Source: Ixodes scapularis (lineage: Eukaryota > Arthropoda > Arachnida > Ixodida > Ixodidae). Taken from it: a stretch of DNA of 64,000 nucleotides. The stretch spans positions 9,512,196-9,576,195 of the forward strand of contig NW_024609839.1 of NCBI RefSeq assembly GCF_016920785.2, in the 5' to 3' direction. Under the pieces are notes generated by a model. The model made no database searches. It saw only the letters and a list, made by a program, of their open reading frames with translations, and was not told the DNA's origin. This document shows positions 1 through 12,760 of this stretch, in pieces. A program made the translations under genes and the position numbers. Position 1 is the first letter of the stretch. Each line of letters opens with the position of its first letter.

Positions 1-694
1 AAGTACAATGCGGGAAGGCTTCACAAGGGTCGCGCAGGCATTTTCCATTCAGCACGCCAGCCGGTCGTGGGCAGACGGTATTGGCCAAGGACCGTCGGAG
101 CACCGCTGCGCCGAGTCGGAGTGCCTGCTAGGGCTATCTGCCGAGCTCACTTGGTCGGGGTCGATGGAATTGTGGCCGCTGAAGCATTTCCCGGGTGTTT
201 GTGAATCCAGCGTTCTTGCTCGTAGTGGTTTGTTTCAAATACTTTTTACTTTTCGTCTTGCTGCTTGTAGTCGGGACGCGTGAGAAGAGCACGTGCAAAA
301 ATAAACGTACGTTGGTCGTCGCGTCCAAGTAACTGAGCGACGCTGCCGGCCATGCTGATTTGATCGTAAGAACTGCATAAGACAGCTTCGGAGCTGTCGT
401 AGGGTTCCGTCGTAACCCGCGCAAAACTTAAGATAATTGCGTTTCGTGAATATCCATTTGTTCTTAGTTTTGTCTTACGCACATTTTTGGCGTAAGATCG
501 TTTCGTAAACCTGGCCTCTGCACTTTCGAAAGTCGCAGGAGAGGTAAGACAGAGGCAGACGACGTTGCGAGCAGACGACGTTTCAAAGGAGCAGACGACG
601 CTCAGATAGGGGTTGCGATCAGCCAATCAGGGCTCGGCGTTCTGACGTCACCGCTACCCCCTGCGCAAGAAGCAGACGAACTTGCCCTCCGCAT
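1..694 (+). repeat. Dispersed CCAAT/CRE-bearing repeat, copy 1 (truncated by window start)
   Basis: This stretch matches 61412-62069 in the same orientation almost throughout and ends at the same place (…CCCTCCGCAT). Near its right end are three tandem copies of a GCAGACGACGTTGC-like word (about 560-600), then an AGCCAATCAG CCAAT box and a GACGTCAC CRE-like site at about 621-650. A short hairpin with stem GACAGCT and loop TCGG lies at 381-398 and is conserved in the second copy. No open frame here is conserved between the copies, so I read it as a non-coding repeat. Its class is unknown. Confidence 0.75.
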
Positions 695-2345
695 AAGCTA
701 CTTCCAACAATCCTCGCATGGAACATTGCGAGCGTTGCAACATTTGACATTTTTGGCCATGGAGGAGGAAAGGTATGTCTTTGATTTCAATTGCCCCGTT
801 GATGAAGTAATGCCTCTCAGCACAGCATTAAATTTAACTCTGTGCTCGCTTGTGTTGTATTCATTAATCTTTGTTATATCCGCCGTTCCGATACAGACCC
901 CCAGAGGCCTTGGCGAGGAGTATATAGGAGTACGGTCGGTCGCGTTCTATTATAAACCTCTGCGGCCTGGCTATCACTTCAGAGTACAGCGCGACCCTCC
1001 CGACTTATTTAAGAAGCCCATTGAGGATTAGATGGAACAGAATGACCAGCCCAAGTGCACTTCTTTTTTCATGTACATTCGCACTCCCGTTTACATTCGC
1101 ACAACCTCTGGTACGTCGCGAACCCCGCAAAAAGACACAACCAAGCACCTTATTCGTATCGGAAGGCAACACTCATATCATTATAACCTTAACGATAATC
1201 ACATACTAAAAAATGCAAGCGCTGGATATTATCCTCATGGGATGTCGTGACGGGAGGCCGGTTAACCTAAACCGAAACAGTGGCCAAGTTGTACCCAAGA
1301 CACTTTGTACGGCAATACCCCACCTAAAATCGCTTCGATTCTTCAAGAGCTCTGACAATCATTTTGATAATAGCCGCCTTAAGACAGAATTATCACGACG
1401 CGAACGTGGAATGTAACAAACTATATTTCGTTAAAAGACCTAGCTTCTAATGTGCACCGTTGCATAATTTAGTCAATCGTCCACCGCACTTGCGAATACG
1501 TCTTGCTGACATTTTCTAGCTTTTATCGGTATTGTTTTAGCGAGCATGGCTTTTCTCAGGGGAACAGCCCAGCGTTCGATTCTTCTACCATTGTGCCATA
1601 GAGCCGTAGAATCCTTGTGTTGGAGCATAGCGCGGATATGCGGCCGTCCCAGACGCGTAACAGTGCCTCTGTGGTTGTGACAGGTCAGTTGGCAGGCGTT
1701 TAGGAGAACGCTTTGGACGGTCCGACGCTGCACTCTGCGGACTCAAGTGACATCATTTTGTCAGTTAGCGAGCCAGAACTCAGGCTCAGTTAAAGCAAAC
1801 TATGGTTAGCGAGCTAATAGCAGTTTTGTTTGCCGCGCAACTCAGGATAACTGCAGTTGGTGTGACGTCGGTCAAACTTCAGTCTTGGGTAACAGGGGTG
1901 TTAGTGGACCGTACGGCCTTGACAACTGATGAAAAGGCATTGTCGTTGTTTACGATTGTGGCTTTGGCAGAAGGTCAGGAAAACTACGTTACTATATTTA
2001 TGCCATCCGGTTTGAAGCGTAGAATGCATTTTATTGCTCTGGAACGTAACTCCTCAAAATAGTATAATATTCTTACCTAGTCTTAATTAACATACTATTT
2101 TAGTGGTTCAAACTACGAATCTTTTTTCAGATTAACCCTAATCATATGCATGTTTTGTTAACAAGCCTTAGAAACTACAACAGATAATCACTTAAACGAG
2201 AAAAAAAAAATAAGGATCACTGTAGGTAACCTTTGAGTTGTACAGAAAATCCTTTGCTCTTCTTCGTAAGTTGAAAAGTTGTTCGTAAAAATGCTTGTCC
2301 GAAAACTCCCAAAAAGTTGGCTGGCAGCTTTCCTAAATCTCGCTG
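695..2345. other. No gene seen; short chance ORFs
   Basis: The longest open frame (726-1031, 101 codons) has no recognisable domain and no codon-level repeat elsewhere in the window. A TATATA motif occurs near 920 and a second TATAAA-like motif near 951, but no downstream gene supports either as a promoter. I see nothing else I can name. Confidence 0.5.
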
Positions 2346-2358
2346 TATAAAAAAAATT

Positions 2359-2417
2359 CCCATTTCTTTTTATGTTGATACATAAAAAGAATGCCCATTT
2401 CTTTTTATGTTGATACA
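2359..2417 (+). repeat. Two-copy 35-bp tandem repeat
   Basis: A 24-base word beginning CCCATTTCTTTTTATG occurs at 2359-2382 and again at 2394-2417, a spacing of 35 bases. It lies in AT-rich non-coding sequence. Confidence 0.75.
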
Positions 2418-5400
2418 AAGGCTATGCTATGTAAAAGTGGACGAAGGGCATTCTTTGTGTAGAAGCACTCACCCATATGTCCACGCCAACTTGGACTAAT
2501 ACTCTTTATATAATTCCTTGCCCCTCAAGATGCCATTTGTGCACTAAAAACAAGCTACACATTTTTGAGGGGATTTCGTTAGTAAACGTGTCCGTGCGGT
2601 ATTTGAAGGCACTACTAAATACATCCCACAAATAACCAGTAGAAACAAACACAAACACAAACACCATGACGCACTGAACACCTGAATGACAGTCCCGTTG
2701 ACTGCTCTAGAGCCTTACATAGCCTTCACATTGAAGGTAATCATTCGATCTTCTCCTCGGGAGTCTGTCAAAGGGGAAACAGTGTTTCAAAGTTCGTGGC
2801 CGATATCTCTTACTACAAGCATTACTACAGCTAATAATAATTTGGCGCAGTCGCTAAAACAATATCCATAAAAACGGCTCCTAGAAGAAATGTTATTGCT
2901 TCTCTGCGTAGCACCACCCAGGATGAAGCGAGTCAAGCTATTTTCTTCACTTTAATATAGTTATTTTGCTTTTCTTTACTAGTTGACTATTTACCATGGT
3001 CATTGACGTCACTATATTAAAGTCACTGCTCACATCACGTACAATGGTGAGTATACGCATTCAGTGAACTAACATTGTGCTAACACAATTACACGCCAAA
3101 CATATCTGCTCACAGCACTTGCTGAAGCTTTCCAGTACCAGCAAGTGTTATGGTTGTAGTTCCCGAACCCCGTTTGTGATTGGTGCGCAAGAAACTCATC
3201 AGGTCTATTTTTGATAGAAAAAAACAAACAAAAAACATAAACTGCGCTGATTTATCAGTGCGATGCTGCAAAACTCAATTGACAAACTAATAAAATATTA
3301 TGTTTAGGCGCTTCAGTGAACTCCACATCTGCTTGAAGTGAACTTGTGATAGGCGAGCTTTTCAATACTTTGGTAGTTTAAGTCAGACTACCAAAGAATT
3401 GCACTCAAAAGATACCTATAGCATAACAGATCAGTATTTACGATTTCCAGGTATTTTAAGAGCATTCTGCACACATTTTTCATCGCTGGATTTTTATTAG
3501 GGTTGGAGTATATTTTGCATAAACTAAATACATATTTTAAAAATATCTATGTGAAAGGTATTTTGGGCCTACTAATTTAGTATTTACATATTTCAGAACG
3601 GATGGAGGGAACCTTCAAATGTAGATTCAATAAAGGTGTTTTAAAAGATTTTCAGAAATATATTTTACTACTAAGTAAAAAAAAAAGAAATATTTTCGGT
3701 CTATTTATTCGGTACTTAAAATTATGAACTGTACTTCAAATACACTCAAATTAGAATGTGGTATATTTCGAACGTCTTAGTTTTCGCTAACGGTGACAAA
3801 GTAAGAACCTTGTATTATATATGCCTTCCTTATCAGTGCACTGTTTGCGACTTGAAAGATTTAGCGAAAAACGTCAATAAGTAGAGTGTTTCACCAACAA
3901 ATATCAGTGATTTTTTGCAAAAAGGTAATTCTTATGAGCATAAAAACAAGCGCTTAAAATAGCAAGCTTCGCCCCTTCCGCAAGATTTCTTCGCTTGTCT
4001 TATTTTCAATTATTATCCAAATGCACTCCTACGTCCGCTCCCGGCCGTAACCCTCACCAAGCTAGCTTCTCGTGCACCCATTGCAGCGCGCTCTTCGACA
4101 GCCCCAGAGCTCGTTCTTGAATTGTCCTCGCGATGTTCCATTTTTATCCCTCCCTCTTCTCCTCTTTCGTTCCCACCGGCGGGGTTAATTCTATCACTTT
4201 TTTCAGTTCGGAGCCCGGGGTGAGTGCACTGTCACTGTCCGATAATCCTGCTCCACAGAAGCTTATCGAAAGGCAAACAGTGGCCCGGCGCTCCCTCATC
4301 GGACGGAGTAAATCCGCATTTTACGAGCGGACAAAAACAAGTGCCTCCGCGCTCAGCGCAAATTAGAGCCCGTGGGCAACGTCGGTCTTTTTCGCTCGTG
4401 TCCCGACCGAATCGAATTTAGAAAGGACACGCGGTTAGAAAAACAAAGAGAGGTGTTTTCGTATCTCTTCTCGTTTTTGTTGTCTTTTTCCGAGCTTGGA
4501 AACGGATCCCCACGTGTTCTGGCAAGTAGAACGAATTAAAAAATAACTTGCTTGGGGTTAAATGACTCGTTGTCCCCCTAACGAACGTCGGCCAGTCTGT
4601 GGATAAATCGAAACCGTGTCCGGTCAACCGTTTTATTTAATGAATGAAATCGAACAACCGTAAGAATACCTTATATAATAAAAAATATAAATTTCTATCT
4701 TGTTATATTCCAAAACTAGTATGTTCATAAGGCGAAAGCTTCAAAAGAAAAAGCTATCTAAAATATTTTTGAAGGTGTTAGGAGGAAAGAATATAATATT
4801 AGAAATATTTGTAAGATAAACTATGTTTATAGTATTTTGGCACCATACTTTTTAACGGCATAGTACCGATGAAGGCGAAAACGACTTATAATTGAACCTA
4901 AGCCGGCAAATGCCAAAGTGATTTTTTTATGTTGTGTCGTTTATAATGGGGGTAGTACAATGTAAAACGTTAGTCATTATTGCGATGACGTTGTACGAGT
5001 GTAGTTGACGACAGGTGTAGCTATGCAATTTAATGGAGCTCATAAATATTTAGCCTTGTTAGTGTTTAATTTGTTAGCTAATTTGGGAGAAATTAATCGA
5101 CGAACACAGATTGAGTTCAACAGATGTTTGTCGAAGTTGAAATGAAACATACGATTAGCCTCGATTTAACAACATAGGCTTCCCTAAGGAAGTCAGCCCT
5201 CGTGGTTTTATAATGACTTACATACTCTAGAACTTGTAGCACGCGTAAAGAAGCTAACTTCCTCCGAGAAACGCCAGGTTGTCCTTCCAAGTTTCGAAAA
5301 TATATTTTGCGCACTCACTTGCATTTAGGAAATACTGTGGCGCGACGCAAATATTCGGGGCCCACCCACTAAAACGTTGACGTCATCCGAATCAGGTTGA

Positions 5401-5628
5401 GTGCGAACGAAGATTGAACGCGAGCACCATGTTCCCGTTCGCCTTCGAGCTGGCAGTCAGTTGACGAGTCTTTTTCATCCTGGTGCGATGACGTTTCATG
5501 GAAGCAGAGTAGGCTGTCCGCAGGATTTAAATACAGTCTTCTATACGGCGGTTCGTCCACTCCTCGCGTACCTTGCGCATTCGATTTTCCCTCAAATGCA
5601 CCTGCGCGCGTTTCTTTGCATTCGTACT
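2418..5628. other. AT-rich intergenic DNA, no gene seen
   Basis: The sequence is mostly AT-rich, with small imperfect inverted pairs: ACTTTAATATAGT at 2949-2961 against its complement at 3011-3023, and CTTTGGTAGT at 3368-3377 against 3387-3396. A less AT-rich patch at about 4020-4400 has pyrimidine-rich tracts followed by CAG that could imitate splice acceptors. No reading frame there is convincing. Confidence 0.5.
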
Positions 5629-6060
5629 TAAAGGGTAACTCCGCTCAATTCCAAACATTTTAGGCTTACATGTGATTCCATTTTCCAAAGCACTACTAAA
5701 CAGCCCTACATCTTCAGATTCGCGAAATGGGAAATAATATTTCTTTAATCTTAGTTTAAACATCAGCAGATACCGAAACCGAAACTTCGGTTGCGGCAGG
5801 CAAGATTGATTTCGTGTCGTCAGAGCCATGGCCACGTCGCGTCGAACCACGTGATCCGAAAGGTCACGTGATCCTCCGTTCGACCGGGGGCGAACGTAGA
5901 GCAAAGCGGAAGTGTCGTCTGCTCCGCAATGTTCGCCAATGTAGTTTGCTACGACATCCAAAAACGTCTGCACCACTGCGGCCCCAGCTTGCGCTTCGGA
6001 CGGGTATCTCAACGGAGGTGCCCGCAATTTGGCGCTGGCTCATTGCCGCGAAGGCGTCGT
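5629..6060 (+). repeat. Candidate non-autonomous repeat starting TTAAAGGG
   Basis: The segment opens with TTAAAGGGTAACTCC and includes a CACGTGATCC…CACGTGATCC doublet near 5850-5875. The overall texture resembles interspersed repeats I associate with tick genomes, but that is recollection. No second copy lies in the window and I cannot define a right terminus, so this is a weak call. Confidence 0.3.
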
Positions 6061-7410
6061 GTAACCGAGATCTTGGTTACACGTCACAAGATCCCCAGGC
6101 GGTCCAAATTAATCATCAAGCCTCCACTTGGGCGTGCGAGATGCCCTTCGTAGGTCTGGCGCATAACGCTCCAACTTCACATTTATTTTCCCGAAAATAG
6201 CTGCGCCTTCGCGCCGGGGCTTTATTCGCGCCTGGTTTCTACAGGCGCGAGACACATATGCTCGTACACTAAGAAACGCCCGGCACGTAGTGCGACCAAC
6301 ACGGTGGCCGTTTGACCGTGCATGTGTGTCCTGCTTTAGTAGCCTGAATTGTGTACCTTTTTGAAGCTGTGCGGCTGGCTACACGTTTCTTGTCAATATC
6401 AAAATAGTCAGCGAAAATAATGAATGTCGTGATACGTATGCTCCAGTGCACATTCATTTGGTTTCACAGCGCAAGGGATATTTTCACGCTCGTTTTTCTA
6501 TTTAGCTGCTAACAGCAAATTAGTTAAGTCTCAGGAGAACAAGCAATCGGAACAGATCATTGTTCTGCGATTTGGCGACAACGGCTTCCCGGAGTTCCAC
6601 CCGCACGGGATGTCCGTCCATACATTCGGAGGCGCACTGTCGTGTGGAAACTTGCGAAAGACAACTCGCGGGCTAGTCAAGTGCAGGTAGTTCGAGCAGG
6701 CAGCTACACAACATCATGAGCCTATGGATCTTTCGCCAGGCATCGCAACTAGGCATCGTAGATGAGGCCTGCGCCCGTACCGTAAAAAAATAGTTCTCTA
6801 GAACAGCGGCGGGACAAAACAGACTGCTCCCAGCCCCCAGCTCCGAGAGGCGCGCAGGGCAGCGCAAACTAGTGCATCGGGGTTATGGTGATCACGTGGA
6901 CACTGTTGAGCCAACACGGGGAGGAGAAACTCATGACGTCATCGCTAAATTTCGCTCTCAGAAGCAAAAAGAAACAAAACGTGAGAATGACGTAGACATG
7001 CCTCTGACGTAGTGGCTCAATGTAGGCTGCTCCAACTCCGTGGTATTGACTGCGCTGTTGATTCCGCCTCACGTCGCACGCTAGAGCTAGCAGATTTCGG
7101 CGGTTTGGCTAATTTGAAAGTCTGCTGGCCAGTTTAATAGATATATACACGGAACTAGATCGTAACATTTGACATCTGGTCCTCCTACATGATACCGAAG
7201 AGGGTTGCATAGTTTTCTCATTATCAAAAATGAAGCCGAGTTGCCCTTTATCCAAGGGCGAGGAAAGCTTTGCTGCGCCGTGATTGTGCGGTCTCATAAT
7301 GCCTTCAATTGGCGTATTAATCTTCGCGTCTCCATGCGCTCAAAACGCGACGCACTTTAGAAAACAGCTCAAGGCGGACTTTAGAAGACCTGCTCACCAT
7401 GCGTGTACCA
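6061..7410. other. No gene seen
   Basis: Only short, unrelated open frames on both strands. No repeat partner in the window and no recognised motif. Confidence 0.5.
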
Positions 7411-7640
7411 GCCCGGGGGGGGGGGGGGGGGGGCACGGGTGCAGTTGCCCCCCCCCCTTTCTCAGAGGGAGAAGGGGGGGGGGGGGTAAGGCATGTGTTT
7501 TGCCCCCTTCCCTTCCCCCCTGAAACAGCAGCCACTGGGCAGGAGAAACAACCCTTCCCAGTGGCTGTTTGCGCCCAAGGGATACAAAGGGCACCGCCCC
7601 CGGCCCTGGGATGGGGAAGGGGAACTACCATAGGCGGAAA
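7411..7640. repeat. G/C homopolymer-rich foldback segment
   Basis: Runs of 10 or more G, C, then G bases alternate (about 7415-7500). They are followed by an inverted pair, CAGCCACTGGG and CCCAGTGGCTG (about 7529-7567). Several apparent ORFs on both strands here are proline/glycine-rich translations of the homopolymers and are not genes. The segment sits directly at the 3' side of the minus-strand LINE fragment. Confidence 0.65.
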
Positions 7641-7644
7641 GCTT

Positions 7645-8400
7645 TAGGAAAAGCACATTGGGAGACAACAATCAAAGTCACAAGAAAAAGTATAAACAAA
7701 AGTATCATTTAGAACATTGGCACACTGACTACTCGGTATGACATTACCTTCTAAACCTGTAAGTGATACGATTGACTCTTTTGATCCATTCACAACATTC
7801 CAAATTTGTTTAGCATTCTTTAACAGCATTGACGGTAAGCTATGATTGAAAAATGTCAGTTTGCCTTCGTAATTGCTGCCTTATATGCTTCAGCTGCGCA
7901 GTGAGAAGCATCCCAACGTTCATCACGGTCGGAATGCTTTGCAGAACGAAAAAAGACGTCTCTTCCTATTAGACAACTGTTTGAGTGTGACATTATACCA
8001 GGAGGACGTAGGGTTGGAGGTAATGGTTCTAGCTGGAATAAAAAGTGCAATGAGTGAATTAACTTTGCTTTTGAACATATTTTAATTCTCATCAACCGAG
8101 CGCTGATCAACGTTTTCAAAAAACATATCGAAATACTCGGCTAGTTTGTTGCTGATTAGGTCAAAATTAGTTTTCTTGTGATCGTAATAATGTCTGGCGG
8201 TTTTAGGAGAAACGTGCACCGTCGTGCGTAAGTTGAAATGCAGTGTTGAGTGATCGCTAATGCCGGGTAAAAAAGTAACAGGAGAGATAAGATCAGGAGC
8301 AGTAGTAAGGTTGAGATCTAATACACTAGCCGTTGAATCAGTACTTCGGGTAGGCTCCTGCACAACCTGAGACAAGCTAAAATAAGAGCAAAAAAAAATT
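7645..8400 (-). pseudogene. Non-LTR retrotransposon (LINE) fragment: end of endonuclease domain plus linker
   Basis: Read on the minus strand, 8375-8082 gives 97 codons containing LDLNLTTAPDL followed by LPGISDHSTLHF. The SDH motif is the C-terminal signature of the apurinic-type endonuclease of LINEs such as jockey and CR1 relatives; the catalytic His sits in SDH. The next segments continue in shifted frames with SAKHSDRDERWDAS and NAKQIWNVVNG, typical of the linker between endonuclease and reverse transcriptase. The N-terminal part of the endonuclease and the whole RT are absent, and frameshifts separate the pieces, so this copy is dead. It is truncated at both sides. LINE clade not assigned. 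Confidence 0.7.
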
Positions 8401-8402
8401 AC

Positions 8403-9078
8403 CGCATCTTCACGTGGTGAATGATGTTGATTGGGGCGAAGCTCTGGTGCTGCTGATGATACTGATTTTATTGTTCATAGGTAGTGCTGATGGTGCTCAT
8501 TTTTGTATTGCTCATAGGTAGTGCTGAGTTCCGGGTTGCATTTCGACTTCATTATTCCTGCTTTATGGTCGGGGAAATGCAGAGCCAGTGGTTCATCTAG
8601 CGGATCAGCTTGGATCCGCTAGAAGCCGTGGGAACGCATCTCCACCACTTAAGTCAACGTTCCATGCGAGAAAGAGAATGTGTGGTATGGAACGTAGTTA
8701 TATACGCATTTGAGCATCTTACCGCAGCGGCCTCCTGTGTATAAACGTTGAGCCAATGCATGCAAAGTTTAACGCGATTATGTGCGCATTCAACCGCAGC
8801 GCCCTTTCCTGTACATGCAACATGCTACATGCAACGTTTCATCCATGACAGAAACCCCAGCTCTTGAGTTACTACCACATCTCAGAGCACCCTACTGGTC
8901 CCGCAGTCGTGGCCGAGTGGTTAAGGCGATGGACTAGAAATCCATTGGGGTTTCCAAGCACAGATTCGAATCCTATCGACTGCGCAAACATTTTTTTTTC
9001 TTTTTATGTGACCACGGACGCCGGACGGACGGACGGACGGACGGAAAAGGCTAGACCCCAAGGAGCTTCGTCCCTAAA
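8403..9078 (+). mobile_element. Composite tRNA-Ser-bearing repeat (SINE-like), copy 1
   Basis: The whole block has an inverted partner at 58826-59275. It begins near a TTCACGTGGTGAATGA motif, continues through TTGATTGGGGCGAAGCTCTG, then a middle part present fully only here. A tRNA-Ser-like module follows (8903-8984), then a T-run, a GGAC microsatellite (about 9019-9042) and an AGGAGCTTCGTCCCTAAAA tail. The tRNA head, T-rich linker and conserved non-tRNA body match SINE architecture. A tRNA-derived SINE named Ruka is known from ixodid ticks, but I cannot confirm identity without a search. Confidence 0.7.
8903..8984 (+). tRNA. tRNA-Ser(AGA)-like module within a repeat, probably not a functional gene
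   Basis: The A box (TGGCCGAGTGG) and the B box core TTCGAATCC are present. The anticodon arm is ATGGA-CTAGAAA-TCCAT, with anticodon AGA at 8936-8938. Acceptor strands GCAGTCG and CGACTGC pair perfectly. The T-stem is damaged (ACAGA against CCTAT), and the variable region has lost its CCCCGC run compared with copy 2. The same flanks surround the second copy at 58934-59015, so the module moves with a repeat. No CCA is encoded, as expected for a eukaryote. Confidence 0.6.
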
Positions 9079-11580
9079 ACAAGTTGGTACTCCTACTGCT
9101 GCTGACTTTACACTCGGTATCAAACTAAATACGAGCACAGCCGGCACTGCGAACTTACGTAGCCAGTCACGCGGATTCAAAAGTAGATCGTAACGACGCT
9201 CGCCTTCTTCGGGCGTTTGCTATCACCGGCTCGTCCAGTCAAGCACGAGGAATGTGTGGCGACTCTGCACTTTATTCCGGCGCGCCACTGGCTGAGCCAG
9301 TGATGATTAAACGAAAAATGACAACCGGAACCCCGGCGGTGCACTTTTGACGCTGCTGCATTTTGGTAGCGTCGGCTTTGCCCGGACGTAGTGTGATAGG
9401 GAGTTTCTACTGGGTTTCAGCTGCAGTCCAGACGCATCCAACGCAACACGCTAATGGAACAAATCGAGCAGCGTCAAGAGCGCGAGCCACTGGGCCTTTG
9501 TGATTTATGATGGTTTCAACGACGACGGAACACGTACAGAAATATGGCGAACACTACAATGATGCGGTTTTGACGCAGTCTGATTCTTTCCATGTGCTCG
9601 TAGTGTTAGATGCGCCCGGATTTAAAGGAAAACGGTGGCCAGTGAGTGTTCCAAAATCCCTCTTGGGCGCGTCGAAACGCGAGGAGATGCACCCCGATCG
9701 AAGAACAACGTAGATAACGCGTAGGGAAGGCACGATGATGCGGCAACCAAAGCGTTCGCCGTCATTCACTGGGGTCGAGGGGACACGAAGGAACGTAACT
9801 GGTTTGGGGGTAATCAAATGCACGAGGTGCGTGACGAACAAACAAACTGGCACGCCGTACGGATGGTGCGCATAAACGCACAAACACCCACATAATCACT
9901 ATCTCCTTCTCGATAAGAGAATTGACACATACGTGTTAGCGACGTGCGCGGCCAAAAGCGTCGTTCTGGTCGGTTTCGCAATTAGCCAAACGCTCACTGG
10001 GACGTCTTTATCAGGATTATGTTTCTCTTCGTCGACAGAATTTAGTGGAATATCAGTTTCAACTGTGACGATGTCGGTTTAAGAACGCAGTCACTCCGAG
10101 CTTCCAATGTTAAAGAGAAAGGTTTATGAGTCCTATTACGGAAAAAGGCGTCGGCGTTGTGCCCGAAAGATGGTCATAAAAATACGTCATCACGCACGCG
10201 TAGCTCAAGGTCAAATCGGACGTGCCTCAAATATAAAACACAAAGAAAATCAGAGCAACGCAGATGCTTCGTCACGGAAGCCGTTGTGAAGCCGGCGGGG
10301 TTCGCCGCACCTGCGCAGTGGGGGAGAATGATGTCACCGCCGGAGAGCCGTGTGAAAAGGGAATACGGAACACGCTGCTTCCAGGAATGCACTGCGTGTA
10401 GGAATGCTCTCGCGTTCCTACCCATAAACAGTTTTAAGTGTCCCTGCCGAATTTCTTTTTACATGTGGACATACCACGGTACATGTAGTTCGTAACTGAT
10501 GATAAGTAGTAAAAGATTACAAATCATGACGTCATGAATAGGGCAATTTTCGTCGTGACGCCACCAGTGAAAGCCATAGAGGGCTCCACCGAAACATCTC
10601 GGCACTAATGGTCACTGCAAGCTTAAGCAATGTAGTACATGTCTTATTAGGTTCGCGCTTCCTGCGCAGTGATTCCTTCTTGGGTGCTCTTGGCGGGCAA
10701 CGCCGCGGTCCTATTGGGTACGAAAGAGTAATCAGGTGCTCGAAACTCGCCACATCCTTCCATCTGTAAGCTGTTAAGAACTATAGGCATGTACGAATCA
10801 AAGCGCGCGCAAAGCGGCGATAACCCGATACGCAGTACGGTGCCCAATTCGACCCGGGTTAAAGTAGTCGGCCGAGCGCACACTCCGGAAAAATAGTGTG
10901 CCCACAATGCTGTTCCCGGGGGTGTCGTTACCCGGTCGTTTGCAGGGCCCTCCGAATCAACCCCGGCTACTTTTACACTGGCCCTAAAAAAATAGTTGCA
11001 TAAAAAAAAATTTAAAAAAAGGCGACGAACGGTGGACACATGCACCAGGGAGACTTCCCGAAATCCCTACGGCGGAGCCCAACCCGGCGTTCGCACGTGG
11101 GACAGATCAATCTCGTCCTACACGTGAGACACTAGGAAGAAGCGTCAAAACAAAAGCAGTGAATTTTTTTTTATCAAATTGAACGACACCATCATTTATC
11201 ATTAGTGTCGGTTTAGGGGCCCACTTTAATAATCTAGATAGTTATCCCTTGTCCTTTCCTACATCTCTTTTCTTTTTCCTCTTCTGCTTATTGTAGCTCA
11301 TCGGTATTTTTTTTCTTATGGTGGGTCGGAATGGTTACTGAAACCCAGCAAGTAAAACGAGGTCATCTCTGGTTCATTAAGGCGGGGGTCCCATCGCGGC
11401 CATCTTGAACAAGCCATTAGTTCAACCACTAGATGGCGGCACTCATCCATGTGGGCAGAAAAGTGGCTCGTGCCGCTACCCCTTGATTTCCTCCTTTCTG
11501 CTGCTCGCCCATGCACGTTCAGCACTCAGCACGTGCTCTCGCTGACACATCTGCCAGCAAACGTGCCAGTGATGCTAGCA
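9079..11580. other. No gene seen
   Basis: Mixed-composition DNA with short unrelated frames on both strands. The longest (10647-11045 minus, 132 codons) has no recognised domain and biased, repeat-like composition. There is no partner copy in the window. Confidence 0.5.
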
Positions 11581-11720
11581 GTGTCCAGTTCGCCTAGGAG
11601 CGGAGCCCAGCTAGCTCATCTCTCCCCGCCCCTGCCCGTTTCGATCTGGATGAGCATCGTACCGGCGTGCGGTCGTGCATCACTACTGCGGGGTGCACGT
11701 TAAAGACCCCAGGCTAGCAG
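11580..11720 (+). repeat. SINE-like repeat fragment
   Basis: It contains GGTGCACGTTAAAGACCCCA at about 11691-11710, a phrase I recall as common in tick interspersed repeats. Just upstream, a segment with GATGAGCATCGTACCGGCGT (about 11648-11667) has an inverted match at about 15587-15606. That shows it is repeated in this window. Class assignment is tentative. Confidence 0.45.
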
Positions 11721-12338
11721 CGGTTGTACTGCACTGGCTCAATTGCTCATCTACAGCTGTGAGACTCATGGCCCGTTAAGGCAGACCAAGTTCTAGGCTG
11801 TATAAACATACACACAAGCCAATTAATATTAGCTCATCTACCCGAGTGAGAGTGCCAAGTTGGGCAAATTTTGTTTTTTGATACTAGATTTGCTTTGAGT
11901 TGCAGGGTTGGCAAAGCGATTTCGTTAGAGGCTCACGCGCCAGTAGCTATCGCTTTAACTATTAAAAAAACATATTCAATCAATCAGTGAGGATTGTTAT
12001 CAAACGATAAAGAACACATATAAGATATGCTTGTCAGCATTTCGGGAACGAAAGAGCTTTTGCACGACATATATGTTTATATTCATTTTCCCTTTAGTCA
12101 GAGCGCAGCCGACATAACAGGTCAATGAGTCCAATCAGTCAGAGACAAAAAAATACGTCACAGACCTCGACGTCTTTTAGTGCATTTCTCACCGGTTAAA
12201 TCAATCGAGCGCCAACCATGCACCGTGGCCATGCACTTTTAGTATGCGTGTTTGTGCTTGCGTATGTACCTCGTAGTCTTTGACTGCATTTAGATTTATG
12301 ATAGCATATTTTTTCCCCAAAGACGGGTATTCAGAGAG
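11721..12338. other. No gene seen
   Basis: AT-rich DNA with no supportable frame or repeat partner. Confidence 0.5.
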
Positions 12339-12760
12339 GTGTTCTATATAACTCGACATCTCGATGATAGTCTGAATAAACTTGATTACGAATTATCTAA
12401 CCTTATAAATAACCACCCCAATATTGTTGAAATAGTACGCCAAAGTCGAAGAGTGCGCATGTTCAAGAAAAGAGTAAAAGCGTATTTTTTAGGCCCCAGT
12501 GACCTAAACTTGAAACTTGTTCCACGAGTGGGTAGCAGATTTCGAAGGTTTTTCTTGTAGTGCTTGTGATATTTTATTTTATTATTAATTGATTCTAATG
12601 ATAGTTCGATGTTAAAAAAATATACCACTGTATTTTGTGTATCTTTATATATATATTTTCTGTTCGAATGCAACAACTTTGATACAGCTTTATTTTCAGC
12701 GCCCCTGTCACAAATGTACTATTTGTGGCAAAATAAACGAATTTTAATTTGAATCTAAGA
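12339..12760 (+). pseudogene. Possible 3' end of a retroelement ORF plus 3' UTR
   Basis: A 73-codon frame (12339-12560) ends with a basic stretch of the type FKKRVKAYFL that resembles the last residues of some LINE reverse transcriptase ORFs. It is followed by AT-rich sequence, a GTACTATTTGTGGCAAAATAAA segment with a polyadenylation signal at about 12731-12736, and an abrupt end. No RT motif is present, so a chance ORF remains possible. Confidence 0.3.

Noticed and set aside
726..1031. Possible secreted/membrane protein of 101 codons with TATA motifs nearby
   Set aside because: No domain, no conserved relative in the window and no exon structure; likely chance.
4190..4260. Splice acceptor/donor pairs suggesting a small exon
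   Set aside because: Pyrimidine tract plus CAG and GGTGAGT occur, but the enclosed segment is tiny and no adjoining exon can be identified.
7284..7671. Pro/Gly-rich ORFs on both strands
   Set aside because: Produced by poly-G and poly-C runs.
8903..8984. Functional host tRNA-Ser gene
   Set aside because: T-stem broken and the module shares long repeat flanks with a second copy; SINE origin is simpler.
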